Positions 27,472 to 36,721 of a stretch of DNA of 64,000 nt are shown piece after piece. The notes below the pieces were generated by a model. The model saw nothing but the letters and a program-made list of their open reading frames with translations. It was not told the origin of the DNA and did not search any database. Where the stretch lies: assembly GCF_000191065.1 (NCBI RefSeq), contig NZ_GL872283.1, positions 726,713-790,712 on the forward strand, written 5' to 3'. How positions within the stretch are numbered: position 1 is the stretch's first letter; every line of letters begins with the position of its first letter. Origin of the DNA: Prevotella multiformis DSM 16608. Its GTDB lineage: Bacteria; Bacteroidota; Bacteroidia; Bacteroidales; Bacteroidaceae. The translations under genes were made by a program, and so were the position numbers.

Positions 27472-30009
27472 ATGAAAACTTGGAAAAGATTTCTGCCCGA
27501 TGTGGTGGCTGTCGTGTTGTTTGCGGTCATCTCGTTCGCTTACTTCTTCGTTCCCGTCACACAGGGTAAGATCCTCTATCGCCACGATGCCTCTGCAGGT
27601 GTCGGATCGGCACAGGAAATGGCGGCCTACCAGGAGCGTACCGGCGAGGCGACACGATGGACAAACGCCATCTTCGGCGGTATGCCGACCTACCAGATGT
27701 CGCCGTCCTACCGGTCGACGGACGGCCTGTCGCAGGTGATGAACGCCTACCACCTCTGGCTGCCGGACAATGTATGGTTCCTTTTCGCCTATCTCCTGGG
27801 CTTCTACATCCTGCTGCGGGCGTTCGACTTCCGGCAGTCGCTGGCGGCGCTGGGCAGTGTGATGTGGGCCTTCTCGTCCTATTTCCTGATCATCATCGCT
27901 GCCGGACATCTGTGGAAGGTGATGGCACTGGCCTACCTTCCGCCGATGATCGCCGGTGTCGTGCTGGCTTACCGCGGCCGGTATCTGTCCGGCTTCATCG
28001 TGACGGCGATATTCACCGCCTTCGAAGTGAAGGCGAACCACGTACAGATGACCTATTACTATCTGTTCGTCATCCTCTTCATGGTCGTCGCCTACCTCGT
28101 GAAGGCCATCCGTGAGAAGCGGCTGGCGGGATTCCTGAAGGCGACAGGCGTGCTGGCGGCGGCAGCCGTCATCGGCATCGCCATCAACCTCTCCAACCTC
28201 TACCATACCTGGCAGTACCAGAAGGAGAGCATGCGCGGCAAGAGCGAACTGGTGAAGGCGGACAAGGCCAACCAGACCAGCTCGGGGCTCGACCGTGACT
28301 ACATCACACAGTGGAGCTACGGCATCGACGAGACGCTGACGCTGCTCGTGCCCGATGCGAAGGGCGGGGCGAGCGTGCCGCTGAGCCAGAGCGAGACGGC
28401 GATGAAGAAGGCCGACCCGCAGATACAGTCGATGATTCCCCAGCTCTACGATGCCTTCCCGCAGTATTTCGGCACACAGCCGGGGACGAGCGGACCGGTC
28501 TATGTCGGAGCGTTCGTGCTGTTCCTCTTCATCCTGGGACTGTTCCTCGTGAAAGGCCCGATGAAGTGGGCGCTGGCTGCGGCGACCGTGCTGTCAGTCC
28601 TCCTGTCATGGGGGCACAACTTCATGGGATTCACCGACTTCTTCCTCGATAACATCCCGATGTATGCGAAGTTCCGTACCGTGGCGAGCATCCTCGTCAT
28701 CGCCGAGTTCACCATACCGCTGCTGGCCGCCCTGGCGCTGAAACGCCTCGTCGACGAGCCTGACCTGCTGGGTAGGAAGATGAAGTTCGCCTATGTCAGC
28801 CTTGCCCTGACGGCCGGCGTGGCGGCCCTGATCGCCCTGTTCCCCGACATGACGGGGCCGTTCGTCAGCGATCAGGAACGCCAGATGATCAACGGCATAC
28901 AGGGCATGGACAGCAATACGGCAGGGACGATTCTCGCCAATGTCTCGGCGATGCGTGCCGCCATGGTCAGTGCCGACGCATGGCGTTCGGTCGTCGTTAT
29001 TCTGATCGGTTTCGCCCTGCTCTTCGGTTACAGGATGAAGAAGCTGCGCGCCGATTATATGATCGCCGCCCTGCTGGTGCTCTGCCTCGTCGACCTGTGG
29101 CAGGTGGACAAGCGTTATCTGAACGACGGTATGTTCGTGCCGAAGAGCGAGCGTGACATGCCGCAGCAGCCGACGGCGGCCGACGTGGAGATCCTGAAAG
29201 ACAAGGGTCTGGACTACCGTGTGCTGAACTTCGCTTCCAATACTTTCAACGAGAACGAGACCGCTTACTTCCACAAGAGCATCGGCGGTTACCATCCCGC
29301 CAAACTGCGCCGTTACCAGGAGATGATCGACGCCTACATCGTCCCGGAGATGCAGAAGGCGATGCAGGCGATCGCCGCCAAGGGCGGCAACATGCAGGCT
29401 GTGAACGGGGCGAAGGTGTTCCCGGTGCTGAATATGCTGAATACGAAGTACTTCATCCTTCCGTTGCAGGGAGGTACGACAATGCCGCTGAAGAACCCCT
29501 ACGCACAGGGAAACGGCTGGTTTGTCGATAAGATAAGCTATGTTGCCGATGCCAATGCGGAGTATGCGCAGGTGGGCAGGATAGATGTACGCCATGCGGC
29601 TGTAGCCGACAAGGCCTTTGCAGCTGTCCTCGGACAGGCGGTGGAGAACGGCTCTGCGGCCACGGTGAGACTGGAGAAGTACGAGCCGAACAACCTGCGA
29701 TACACCGTCAGCTCGAAGAACGGCGGCATTGTCGTCTTCTCCGAAATCTATTATCCGGGCTGGACAGCGACGGTAGACGGGCAGCCTGCAGAACTCGGAC
29801 GTGTGAACTATATTCTCCGTGCTCTCCGTGTGAAACCGGGCAGCCACACCGTTGTCCTCGACTTCCACCCGGCGAGCATCTCTACGACTGAGACGGTTGC
29901 TTACATTGCGATGGCCATTCTGATCCTTGCCGTCCTGGGAGCGGGATACATGAAGTTCAGACGGCGGAAGGGGACGGGAGAGCCGAATAGGCTGATGGCA
30001 GGAGCCTGA
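27472..30009 (+). CDS. YfhO-family polytopic membrane protein
   Basis: An 845-residue inner-membrane protein with a dozen or more hydrophobic helices and a large exported domain, ending in a last helix (ETVAYIAMAILILAVLGAGY) and a basic tail. It opens like other YfhO proteins (DVVAVVLFAVISFAYFFVPV, then YRHDASAG and FGGMPTYQ). In Firmicutes YfhO takes part in glycosylating cell-wall polymers with lipid-linked sugars; in Bacteroidetes the role is untested. The lipid-sugar glycosyltransferase at 17461 is a possible partner only by function class. Single-gene unit with its own promoter. Confidence 0.88.
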   Translation: MKTWKRFLPDVVAVVLFAVISFAYFFVPVTQGKILYRHDASAGVGSAQEMAAYQERTGEATRWTNAIFGGMPTYQMSPSYRSTDGLSQVMNAYHLWLPDNVWFLFAYLLGFYILLRAFDFRQSLAALGSVMWAFSSYFLIIIAAGHLWKVMALAYLPPMIAGVVLAYRGRYLSGFIVTAIFTAFEVKANHVQMTYYYLFVILFMVVAYLVKAIREKRLAGFLKATGVLAAAAVIGIAINLSNLYHTWQYQKESMRGKSELVKADKANQTSSGLDRDYITQWSYGIDETLTLLVPDAKGGASVPLSQSETAMKKADPQIQSMIPQLYDAFPQYFGTQPGTSGPVYVGAFVLFLFILGLFLVKGPMKWALAAATVLSVLLSWGHNFMGFTDFFLDNIPMYAKFRTVASILVIAEFTIPLLAALALKRLVDEPDLLGRKMKFAYVSLALTAGVAALIALFPDMTGPFVSDQERQMINGIQGMDSNTAGTILANVSAMRAAMVSADAWRSVVVILIGFALLFGYRMKKLRADYMIAALLVLCLVDLWQVDKRYLNDGMFVPKSERDMPQQPTAADVEILKDKGLDYRVLNFASNTFNENETAYFHKSIGGYHPAKLRRYQEMIDAYIVPEMQKAMQAIAAKGGNMQAVNGAKVFPVLNMLNTKYFILPLQGGTTMPLKNPYAQGNGWFVDKISYVADANAEYAQVGRIDVRHAAVADKAFAAVLGQAVENGSAATVRLEKYEPNNLRYTVSSKNGGIVVFSEIYYPGWTATVDGQPAELGRVNYILRALRVKPGSHTVVLDFHPASISTTETVAYIAMAILILAVLGAGYMKFRRRKGTGEPNRLMAGA

Positions 30010-30563
30010 GAAGGCACGGCGCCGGCTTTCAGCACTCCGGGGAATACGGTCTTGTTCCCAGCCGGAGGGGTGCCGCGTCCCCGGATATTGGGAACAGGAT
30101 TCCCGACCGGTTGGGAACACCATTCCCGGCCGTCGGGAACAGGATTCCCGGCCGTCGGGAAGGGCAGTCCCGGCTGCCCGGGGAAATACTTCCTGTACAT
30201 GCTGCGCCCGGTCTTGGTCTCGTCGCTGCGGTTTCTGGAGAGGACAATTGTGATCCGGCCGGATGAGACGAACTGATCCGCATCGTTCGGTCTTGTTTCC
30301 CGGTCACGGTCCGTCCTTGCAGATGCCCGGGTCCTCCTGCGGGCAAAAAGATGTCGGGAAGGGACTTCCTCTCCGATGCCTGTTTCTTTGTACCCTGTCC
30401 GGATGATGGAGTGCGGTGGTGTCCGGATAGCTCCGAGGCGGAAGGATGCCCTTGTACGAGGATGTACACCGGGTATTGGTAAATTAAAGTTAAATAGGTC
30501 TTGAGGTGATACGCAAAAGTGCCCTCTGGGCTGTTATTCCTTTAGAAAATCCTGATAGACAAA
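30010..30563. other. spacer between YfhO and the amino-sugar operon
   Basis: About 550 bp with no credible gene. It contains a 22-bp-period array (30090-30178). No TAnnTTTG box was found before the transporter at 30564, so the operon promoter is unplaced. Confidence 0.55.
30090..30178. repeat. 22-bp array with GGGAA-N5-TTCCC palindromes
   Basis: Units start at 30090, 30113, 30135 and 30157. The first three each hold a small palindrome GGGAA-N5-TTCCC; the fourth is degenerate. The unit GGGAACAGGATTCCCGGCC is related to that of the array at 44255. Confidence 0.85.
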
Positions 30564-31889
30564 ATGAATCTGAACCCTAAGAACCTAACGGAGGAAACCA
30601 CATACAACGGGAAACGGATCAGTCCGGCGGCATGGGTGCCTACGCTTTACTTCGCCATGGGCATGCCCTTCGTCGTGCTCAACATGGTCTGCACGCTGAT
30701 GTACAAGGGAATGGGCGTGAGCGATGCGCAGATCGCCTTCTGGACCTCGCTCATCATGCTGCCCTGGACGCTGAAGCCGCTGTGGAGCCCGTTCCTGGAG
30801 ATTTACAAGACAAAGAAGTTCTTTGTCGTACTGACGCAGCTGCTCACAGGCGTGCTCTTCGCCCTGGTGGCCTTTGCGCTCCATCTTCCCTCTTTCTTCC
30901 CGGTCACAATAGCGATACTCTCGGTGATCGCCATGAGCGGTGCGACGCACGACATCGCAGCCGACGGCACTTATATGTCCGTGCTGTCAAACGAGGAGCA
31001 GGCACGGTGGATAGGCTGGCAGGGGGCATTCTACAACATTGCGAAGATTGCCGCGACGGGCGGGCTGGTCTATCTCGCCGGCACGTTCATCGGCCACTTC
31101 GGCGTGACGAAGGCCTGGATGCTGATCATGCTGATCATCGCCGCCGTCATGGTGACCATCGGCATCTATCACTATGCCGTCTTGCCGGACCCGGCGAAGA
31201 CGACGGAGGGCAGTCCTGTCTCGCTGCACGATTCTCTGCACGAGCTGCTGGAGGTGTTCCTCGACTTCTTCCGGAAGAGACATATTATATATTATATCTG
31301 TTTCATCGTCCTCTACCGCTTTGCCGAGGGATTCGTGATGAAGATCGTCCCGCTCTTCCTCAAGGCACCGCGTGCCCAGCAGGGACTGGGACTGAGCGAA
31401 CAGGAAATCGGCCTGTGCTACGGCACCTTCGGTGCTGCGGCGTTCGTCATCGGTTCGATTCTCGCCGGCTACTACATCGCCTGGCGGGGGCTGCAGAAGA
31501 GTCTTTTCTCGCTCGCCCTGGTGTTCAACATCCCCTTCGTCGCCTACACGTTGCTTGCCGTCTACCAGCCCGAGAGCCTGTGGCTGATCGGCGGCGGTAT
31601 CGTCATGGAATACTTCGGCTACGGCTTCGGCTTCGTCGGTCTGTCGCTCTTCATGATGCAGCAGGTGGCGCCGGGCAGGCACCAGATGGCCCACTACGCC
31701 TTTGCCAGCGGCATCATGAACCTCGGGGTCATGCTGCCGGGCATGCTGAGCGGCTACTTCAGCGACCATCTGGGCTACCGTATGTTCTTCATCGTCGTAC
31801 TGGCATGCACCATTCCGGCCCTGCTGATCACATGGTTCGTCCCGTTCACCTATCCCGACAGGACGAAGAAGGCAAAGGCCGCGGCATGA
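30564..31889 (+). CDS. MFS transporter, AmpG/PAT-like, for amino-sugar compounds
   Basis: A 441-residue inner-membrane transporter with about 12 helices. The helix content and the stretch TSLIMLPWTLKPLWSPFLE resemble the AmpG/peptide-acetyl-CoA transporter branch of MFS, which imports muropeptides in some bacteria. It is followed 60 bp later by nagB, so the cargo is probably an amino sugar or glycan fragment from N-glycan or peptidoglycan breakdown. A sialic-acid permease role is also possible given the sialidase at the end of the operon. Confidence 0.82.
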   Translation: MNLNPKNLTEETTYNGKRISPAAWVPTLYFAMGMPFVVLNMVCTLMYKGMGVSDAQIAFWTSLIMLPWTLKPLWSPFLEIYKTKKFFVVLTQLLTGVLFALVAFALHLPSFFPVTIAILSVIAMSGATHDIAADGTYMSVLSNEEQARWIGWQGAFYNIAKIAATGGLVYLAGTFIGHFGVTKAWMLIMLIIAAVMVTIGIYHYAVLPDPAKTTEGSPVSLHDSLHELLEVFLDFFRKRHIIYYICFIVLYRFAEGFVMKIVPLFLKAPRAQQGLGLSEQEIGLCYGTFGAAAFVIGSILAGYYIAWRGLQKSLFSLALVFNIPFVAYTLLAVYQPESLWLIGGGIVMEYFGYGFGFVGLSLFMMQQVAPGRHQMAHYAFASGIMNLGVMLPGMLSGYFSDHLGYRMFFIVVLACTIPALLITWFVPFTYPDRTKKAKAAA

Positions 31890-31948
31890 GCGGGGAACAG
31901 CGTGTACAGCACATTCAGACCCAAACAAAATAATTAAAACCAAAGATT

Positions 31949-32737
31949 ATGAGATTAATCATAGAACCCAACTACGAACAGCTGTCCCGGTGGGCGGCCA
32001 ACTACGTCATCGAGCGCATCAATGCTGCCAGGAACCAGGAAAAGCCGTTCGTGCTCGGACTGCCTACCGGCTCGTCGCCGGAAGGGATGTATGCCGAACT
32101 GGTGATGGCCTGCAAGGAAGGCAGAGTCAGCTTCAAGAACGTCGTCACGTTCAACATGGACGAGTATGTCGGCCTGCCCGAGAGCCATCCGCAGAGCTAC
32201 CACACCTTCATGGCCGAACACCTCTTCAACCACATCGACTGCCCGAAGGAGAACATCCACATCCTGAACGGCAATGCCGAAGACCTGGAGGCAGAATGCC
32301 GGCACTATGAGGAGATGATCCGTGAGGCCGGCGGCATCGACCTCTTCCTCGGCGGCATCGGCCCCGACGGGCACATCGCCTTCAACGAGCCGGGGTCGTC
32401 GCTCCGCTCGCGCACCCGTGTGAAGACGCTGACCTCTGACACGCGCATCGCCAACTCGCGCTTCTTCGACAACGACCCGGAGAAAGTGCCGGCACACGCA
32501 CTGACCGTAGGTGTGGGCACTGTCATGGACGCCCGGGAGGTGCTGATTCTCGCCAACGGTCACCACAAGGCCGAGGCCCTGCGTGCAGCCGTAGAGGGCG
32601 GCATCACCCAGAAGTGGACCATCAGCGCACTGCAGATGCACGAGCACGGCATCATCGTCTGTGACGAGGCTGCGACCGACAAACTCACCGTAGAAACATA
32701 CAAATACTTTAAAGACATAGAAAAGGAGAACCTGTGA
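31949..32737 (+). CDS. nagB: glucosamine-6-phosphate deaminase
   Basis: A 262-residue enzyme converting glucosamine-6-phosphate to fructose-6-phosphate and ammonia, sending amino sugars into glycolysis. All catalytic positions are present: D71 in [10 protein letters not shown]140 and H142 in [13 protein letters not shown], and E147. The phosphate loop [11 protein letters not shown] lies near residue 40. Its last bases overlap the next gene by 4 bp (ATGA). Confidence 0.96.
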   Translation: MRLIIEPNYEQLSRWAANYVIERINAARNQEKPFVLGLPTGSSPEGMYAELVMACKEGRVSFKNVVTFNMDEYVGLPESHPQSYHTFMAEHLFNHIDCPKENIHILNGNAEDLEAECRHYEEMIREAGGIDLFLGGIGPDGHIAFNEPGSSLRSRTRVKTLTSDTRIANSRFFDNDPEKVPAHALTVGVGTVMDAREVLILANGHHKAEALRAAVEGGITQKWTISALQMHEHGIIVCDEAATDKLTVETYKYFKDIEKENL

Positions 32738-34725
32738 TGAAGCTGAATCTTAGTTCAAAGATCGTACTCAACCAGATACCGGAGGAGTTCTACCGTCCGG
32801 CAACCGCCATCGAACGTTCGGAGATCACCCGCTTCGAGAAAGTGCCGACCGACATCTTCCCGACCATCGAGGAGGGTGCCGTCGACATCGCCAACCAGCT
32901 GGAAGCCGACATCAAGAAGCGGGAGCAGGAAGGACGGAGGTTCGTCATGGGCGTAGGGTCCGGCTCTTCGCTCACCCCCATCTTCCAGGAGCTTATCCGT
33001 CGGCACGAGGCCGGCAGGCTGAGCTTCAGTAACGTGGTCGTCTTCAACGCCTACGAATATTTCCCGCTGAACGCCGAGAACGTGAACCGCAGCATCAACC
33101 AGCTGAAGGAGCGTTTCCTGAATCATGTCGACATCGAGGCGGAGAACATCTTCACGCCCGACGGAACGCTTGCCCAGGACGATGTGCAGGAACACTGCCG
33201 GCAGTACGAGCAGCACATCAAGGAGCAGGGCGGCCTGGACGTCATCCTCCTCGGCATCGGCCGCATGGGCAACATCGCCACCAACGAGCCGGGCTCGAGC
33301 CTCACGTCGGCCTCACGCCTCATCCTCATCGACGAGACGGCGCGCGAGGAGATGAAGATGAGCTTCGGCTCGCAGGAGACGGTTCCTCCCTGTTCCATCA
33401 CGATGGGCGTCAGCACCATCCTCTCCGCACGCAGGATCTTCCTTACGGCATGGGGCGAGGAGAAGGCCGACATCATCAAGAAGACCGTAGAAGGCAAGGT
33501 CAGCGACACTGTCCCGGCCTCTTTCCTGCAGACGCACAACGATGCGCACGTCGTCATCGACCTCTCGGCGGCAGCCAAGCTGACGCGCATCCAGCACCCC
33601 TGGCTCGTCGCTTCCTGCCGGTGGACGGACAAGCTGGTACGTTCAGCACTCGTATGGCTCTGTCAGGTGACGGGCAAACCGATCCTCAAGCTGACCAACA
33701 AGGACTACAATGAGAACGGCCTCAGCGAACTTCTGGCTCTCTACGGGTCGGCCTACAACGCCAACATCAAGATATTCAACGACCTCCAGCATACCATCAC
33801 CGGATGGCCGGGCGGCAAGCCGGATGCCGACGACACCTACCGTCCGGAGCGTGCCAAACCGTTCCCGAAGCGGGTCATCGTCTTCTCGCCGCACCCTGAC
33901 GACGACGTGATCTCCATGGGCGGTACGCTCCGCCGCCTCGTCCAGCAGGGCCACGACGTACACGTCGCCTACGAGACATCGGGCAACATCGCCGTCGGCG
34001 ACGAGGAGGTCGTGCGCTTCATGCACTTCATCAACGGTTTCAACCAGCTCTTCGGCAACGAGCAGGACGAGGTCATCAAGTCGAAGTACAAGGAGATTAA
34101 GGAGTTCCTGAAGCACAAGAAGGAAGGCGACATCGACACACAGGATGTCCGCACCATCAAGGGGCTGATCCGCCGCGGAGAGGCGCGCACGGCCTGCACC
34201 TTCAACCAGATTCCGCTCGACCACGTCCACTTCCTCGACCTGCCTTTCTATGAGTCGGGCAAGATCGAGAAGCTGCCGATGGGCGAGGCTGACGTGAATA
34301 TCGTAAGGAAACTCATCAGTACCGTGCAGCCGCACCAGATCTACGTGGCCGGCGACCTGGCCGACCCGCACGGCACGCACCGTAAATGTACGGATGCCGT
34401 CCTCGCCGCCATCGACCTGGAGAAAGAGGCCAAGGCGGCGTGGCTGAAGGACTGCCGTGTGTGGATGTACCGCGGCGCATGGGCGGAATGGGAAATCGAG
34501 AACATCGAGATGTGCGTCCCCATCAGTCCGGAAGAGCTTCGTGCAAAACGCAATTCCATCCTCAAGCACCAGAGCCAGATGGAGAGCGCTCCGTTCCTCG
34601 GCAACGACGAACGGCTCTTCTGGCAGCGTTCCGAGGACCGCAACCGCGGCACCGCCAAGCTTTACGATGATCTTGGGATGGCCTGCTACGAAGCGATGGA
34701 GGCGTTTGTGGAATATAAATTTTAG
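32734..34725 (+). CDS. fusion of degenerate NagB-like domain and PIG-L deacetylase
   Basis: A 663-residue two-domain protein. Residues 1 to about 330 are NagB-like, but three of the four catalytic positions are changed: the equivalents of D71, D140 and H142 of the neighbouring nagB are Y107, M178 and N180, with only E185 kept ([13 protein letters not shown]). The C-terminal part is a PIG-L/LmbE zinc deacetylase with [17 protein letters not shown] (HPDDD at 387-391) and [12 protein letters not shown]. Likely activity is removal of an acetyl group from GlcNAc-type substrates, with the dead NagB domain as a sensor or scaffold. This domain order is known in Bacteroidetes, often labelled as a deaminase, which the sequence does not support. 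Confidence 0.88.
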   Translation: MMKLNLSSKIVLNQIPEEFYRPATAIERSEITRFEKVPTDIFPTIEEGAVDIANQLEADIKKREQEGRRFVMGVGSGSSLTPIFQELIRRHEAGRLSFSNVVVFNAYEYFPLNAENVNRSINQLKERFLNHVDIEAENIFTPDGTLAQDDVQEHCRQYEQHIKEQGGLDVILLGIGRMGNIATNEPGSSLTSASRLILIDETAREEMKMSFGSQETVPPCSITMGVSTILSARRIFLTAWGEEKADIIKKTVEGKVSDTVPASFLQTHNDAHVVIDLSAAAKLTRIQHPWLVASCRWTDKLVRSALVWLCQVTGKPILKLTNKDYNENGLSELLALYGSAYNANIKIFNDLQHTITGWPGGKPDADDTYRPERAKPFPKRVIVFSPHPDDDVISMGGTLRRLVQQGHDVHVAYETSGNIAVGDEEVVRFMHFINGFNQLFGNEQDEVIKSKYKEIKEFLKHKKEGDIDTQDVRTIKGLIRRGEARTACTFNQIPLDHVHFLDLPFYESGKIEKLPMGEADVNIVRKLISTVQPHQIYVAGDLADPHGTHRKCTDAVLAAIDLEKEAKAAWLKDCRVWMYRGAWAEWEIENIEMCVPISPEELRAKRNSILKHQSQMESAPFLGNDERLFWQRSEDRNRGTAKLYDDLGMACYEAMEAFVEYKF

Positions 34726-34739
34726 TATAAATCCGGCAA

Positions 34740-36092
34740 ATGCTATCCATGTATAAAAGGATTTTATCAGCTGTCATCCTCTGTACCGTACTGTTACAGG
34801 CCGGTGCGGTCGAGATAGGAAACGACAGGAAAGAAAAAAACGATGATGGTTTTACCACCATCGTTTTTGATAGGGCGCACAGCCCCGTCCCTTACCGCAT
34901 CCCGGCCATCGCCGAGACACGGCGGGGCACGCTGCTGGCGGCCTGCGACTTCCGCTTCAGTCATGCGGACGTGGGGTGGAACAACCGCAACGGCCGCTGG
35001 CAGATCGATGTCGTCATGAAGACCAGCAGGGATCACGGCCGCACATGGTCGGACACGCTCTGTGTCGCAAGGGGCGATGAGCAGGCTGCGGACACCGTCC
35101 GCACGGCTTTCGGCGATCCGTGCATCGTCGCCGACCGCACGTCGGACAACGTGCTGATGAGCTGCGTCGCCGGGAAGACCGGCTACCAGACGGCGACACG
35201 CCGGAATCCCATGCACGCCTTCTTCTTCCGCAGCACCGACGGCGGAAGGACATGGGACAACGGGACGGACCTGACGGAAATGATACACGGTCTCTATGAC
35301 GGACGGCTGCCCGGCGGCGGAAGTCCCGACGGCATCTTCCTGACTTCAGGGAAGATCATGCAGAGCCGGTACATCCGCAAGGGACGGTTCTACCGGCTGT
35401 ACATCGCCCATCCCGTCCGGCAGAGAGGAGTGGACCGTTGCGGCACGTTCGTCATCTATTCCGACGACTTCGGCCGTACATGGAGCGTGCTGGGTTCTCC
35501 CGCTGTTGCTCCCTCTGTCGCTCAGGACGAGTCGAAAGTGGAGGAACTGCCCGACGGAAGCGTGCTGCTCAGCTGCCGGGATGTCTATGGCGGACGGCGA
35601 TTCAATGTCTTCACCTATGCGGATGCCCTCAAGGGCACAGGCAGCTGGGGACAGGAGGTGATGCCGGAGAACATGACCGGCAGGCAGGTCAACGCCTGCA
35701 ACGGCGGTATCCTGGTCGTTCCGGCAAGGAGGACGGCCGACGGACGCCGGCTGTTCGTAGCCCTCCAGTCCGTGCCGCTCAGCGCACGCCGCGACAGCGT
35801 GGGCTTCTATTACAAGGAGCTGGCTGCCTATGCCGACTATTCCACGCCTGATGCATTGGGCCGTGGATGGAAGAAAGGGCTGTGCGTGACGGACGGCTCA
35901 TCGTGCTATTCGACGATGGTCAGCATGAAGAACCGCCGCATCGGTTTCCTGTATGAGGTACGCGGGCAGGACGACGGCTATGACATTGAGTTCCGGAGTC
36001 TGTCCTTGAAGGAGATTACCGGGGGAAGGTATGCTCTTCTTCCTTTCGTTGACCGTTCTTCCTACATCAGGGAAGCTGCGGCCGTACGGTAG
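34740..36092 (+). CDS. secreted exo-sialidase (GH33-like, BNR repeats)
   Basis: A 450-residue sialidase that removes terminal sialic acid from glycans. It has a signal peptide (MYKRILSAVILCTVLLQAGA), the arginine-bearing PYRIPAI motif (YRIP at 52-55) and three Asp boxes of the form SxDxGxTW at about 96, 165 and 241 (SRDHGRTW, STDGGRTW, SDDFGRTW). These are the hallmarks of six-bladed GH33 enzymes. It starts 14 bp after the NagB/PIG-L gene, closing the operon. A terminator-like hairpin lies inside the 5' coding part (34836-34868). Confidence 0.88.
   Translation: MLSMYKRILSAVILCTVLLQAGAVEIGNDRKEKNDDGFTTIVFDRAHSPVPYRIPAIAETRRGTLLAACDFRFSHADVGWNNRNGRWQIDVVMKTSRDHGRTWSDTLCVARGDEQAADTVRTAFGDPCIVADRTSDNVLMSCVAGKTGYQTATRRNPMHAFFFRSTDGGRTWDNGTDLTEMIHGLYDGRLPGGGSPDGIFLTSGKIMQSRYIRKGRFYRLYIAHPVRQRGVDRCGTFVIYSDDFGRTWSVLGSPAVAPSVAQDESKVEELPDGSVLLSCRDVYGGRRFNVFTYADALKGTGSWGQEVMPENMTGRQVNACNGGILVVPARRTADGRRLFVALQSVPLSARRDSVGFYYKELAAYADYSTPDALGRGWKKGLCVTDGSSCYSTMVSMKNRRIGFLYEVRGQDDGYDIEFRSLSLKEITGGRYALLPFVDRSSYIREAAAVR
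34836..34868 (+). promoter_or_regulatory. terminator-like hairpin inside the sialidase 5' coding region
   Basis: AAAAACGATGATGG pairs with CCACCATCGTTTTT (13 of 14 positions) around a 5-nt loop, and the 3' arm ends in five T. It sits about 100 nt into the sialidase gene, whose reading frame runs through it. It could cut transcription early unless ribosomes follow closely. Confidence 0.55.
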
Positions 36093-36658
36093 GGAGGATG
36101 GTCGGGTGTTTAAGATCTGGCCGGAAAGTCGTATAGGACTGCTTGTGGGAGCTTTCCCGTCCGGGAAATATTTTCCGGCAGGTCGGTCGTTTCCCTGCTC
36201 TATGATGGGGAAGGACCGATCCGGTATGAAGTTGATTGTTGCATGAAGCCGGACGGTTGTCATCTTGCTGGATGGACTCGGCCGGTACGGTCGGTCAAGT
36301 AGGGCTGGCCTGCTGGTTAAGTATATTCCGTCTGTCAGCTAAGTATATTCTGCCTGTTGCCAAGCATAGTCGAGCTTTCGGTCAAGTAGAATCCGCTTGC
36401 GGGTTAAGTATATCCTGTTTGTCGGCTAAGCATAGTCGACTTTCCGGTCAAGTAGAGTCAGCCTGTCGGTTAAGTATCATCAGCTGTCTGGCGGTACTTT
36501 TCCGACAGTCTGCTAGAAGTTGGAGAGACGGCGAGTTGCCCGAAACAATCCTGCTGACAGGATATTTCCGTGTGAAGTACCCGAAAGAGGCAGCGGATGT
36601 CTCTGTCAACGGAACGCTGTCCGTAGAACAGTTGTGCGAAATAAAAACCACGGAAAAC
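36093..36658. other. spacer between sialidase and dipeptidase
   Basis: About 570 bp with no credible gene. Most of its centre is the nine-unit 22-bp array at 36293-36489. The right end leads into the dipeptidase promoter. Confidence 0.65.
36293..36489. repeat. nine-unit 22-bp tandem array
   Basis: Nine degenerate units of 22 bp (one is 21) with the pattern GGTTAAGTATATTCCGCCTGTC. The strongest positions are G-T/C-T/C-AAG-T/C-A near the front. Alternating variants (TTAAGTATAT, CTAAGCATAG, TCAAGTAGAR) suggest duplication of multi-unit blocks. Confidence 0.88.
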
Positions 36659-36689
36659 TTGCAGAAGTCGTAAATCATGTTTAAATTTG
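36659..36689 (+). promoter_or_regulatory. promoter of the dipeptidase gene
   Basis: -33 TTG (36659-36661), 20-bp spacer and -7 box TAAATTTG (36682-36689). It overlaps an upstream in-frame ATG (36677), so the ATG at 36722 is the real start. Confidence 0.75.
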
Positions 36690-36721
36690 CGAGCATTACG
36701 AAAATCAACAATCAAATCACT

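Noticed and set aside
36293..36489. Possible CRISPR or iteron origin
   Set aside because: 22-bp units have no spacers, no replication initiator gene is near, and the region lies within chromosomal housekeeping genes.
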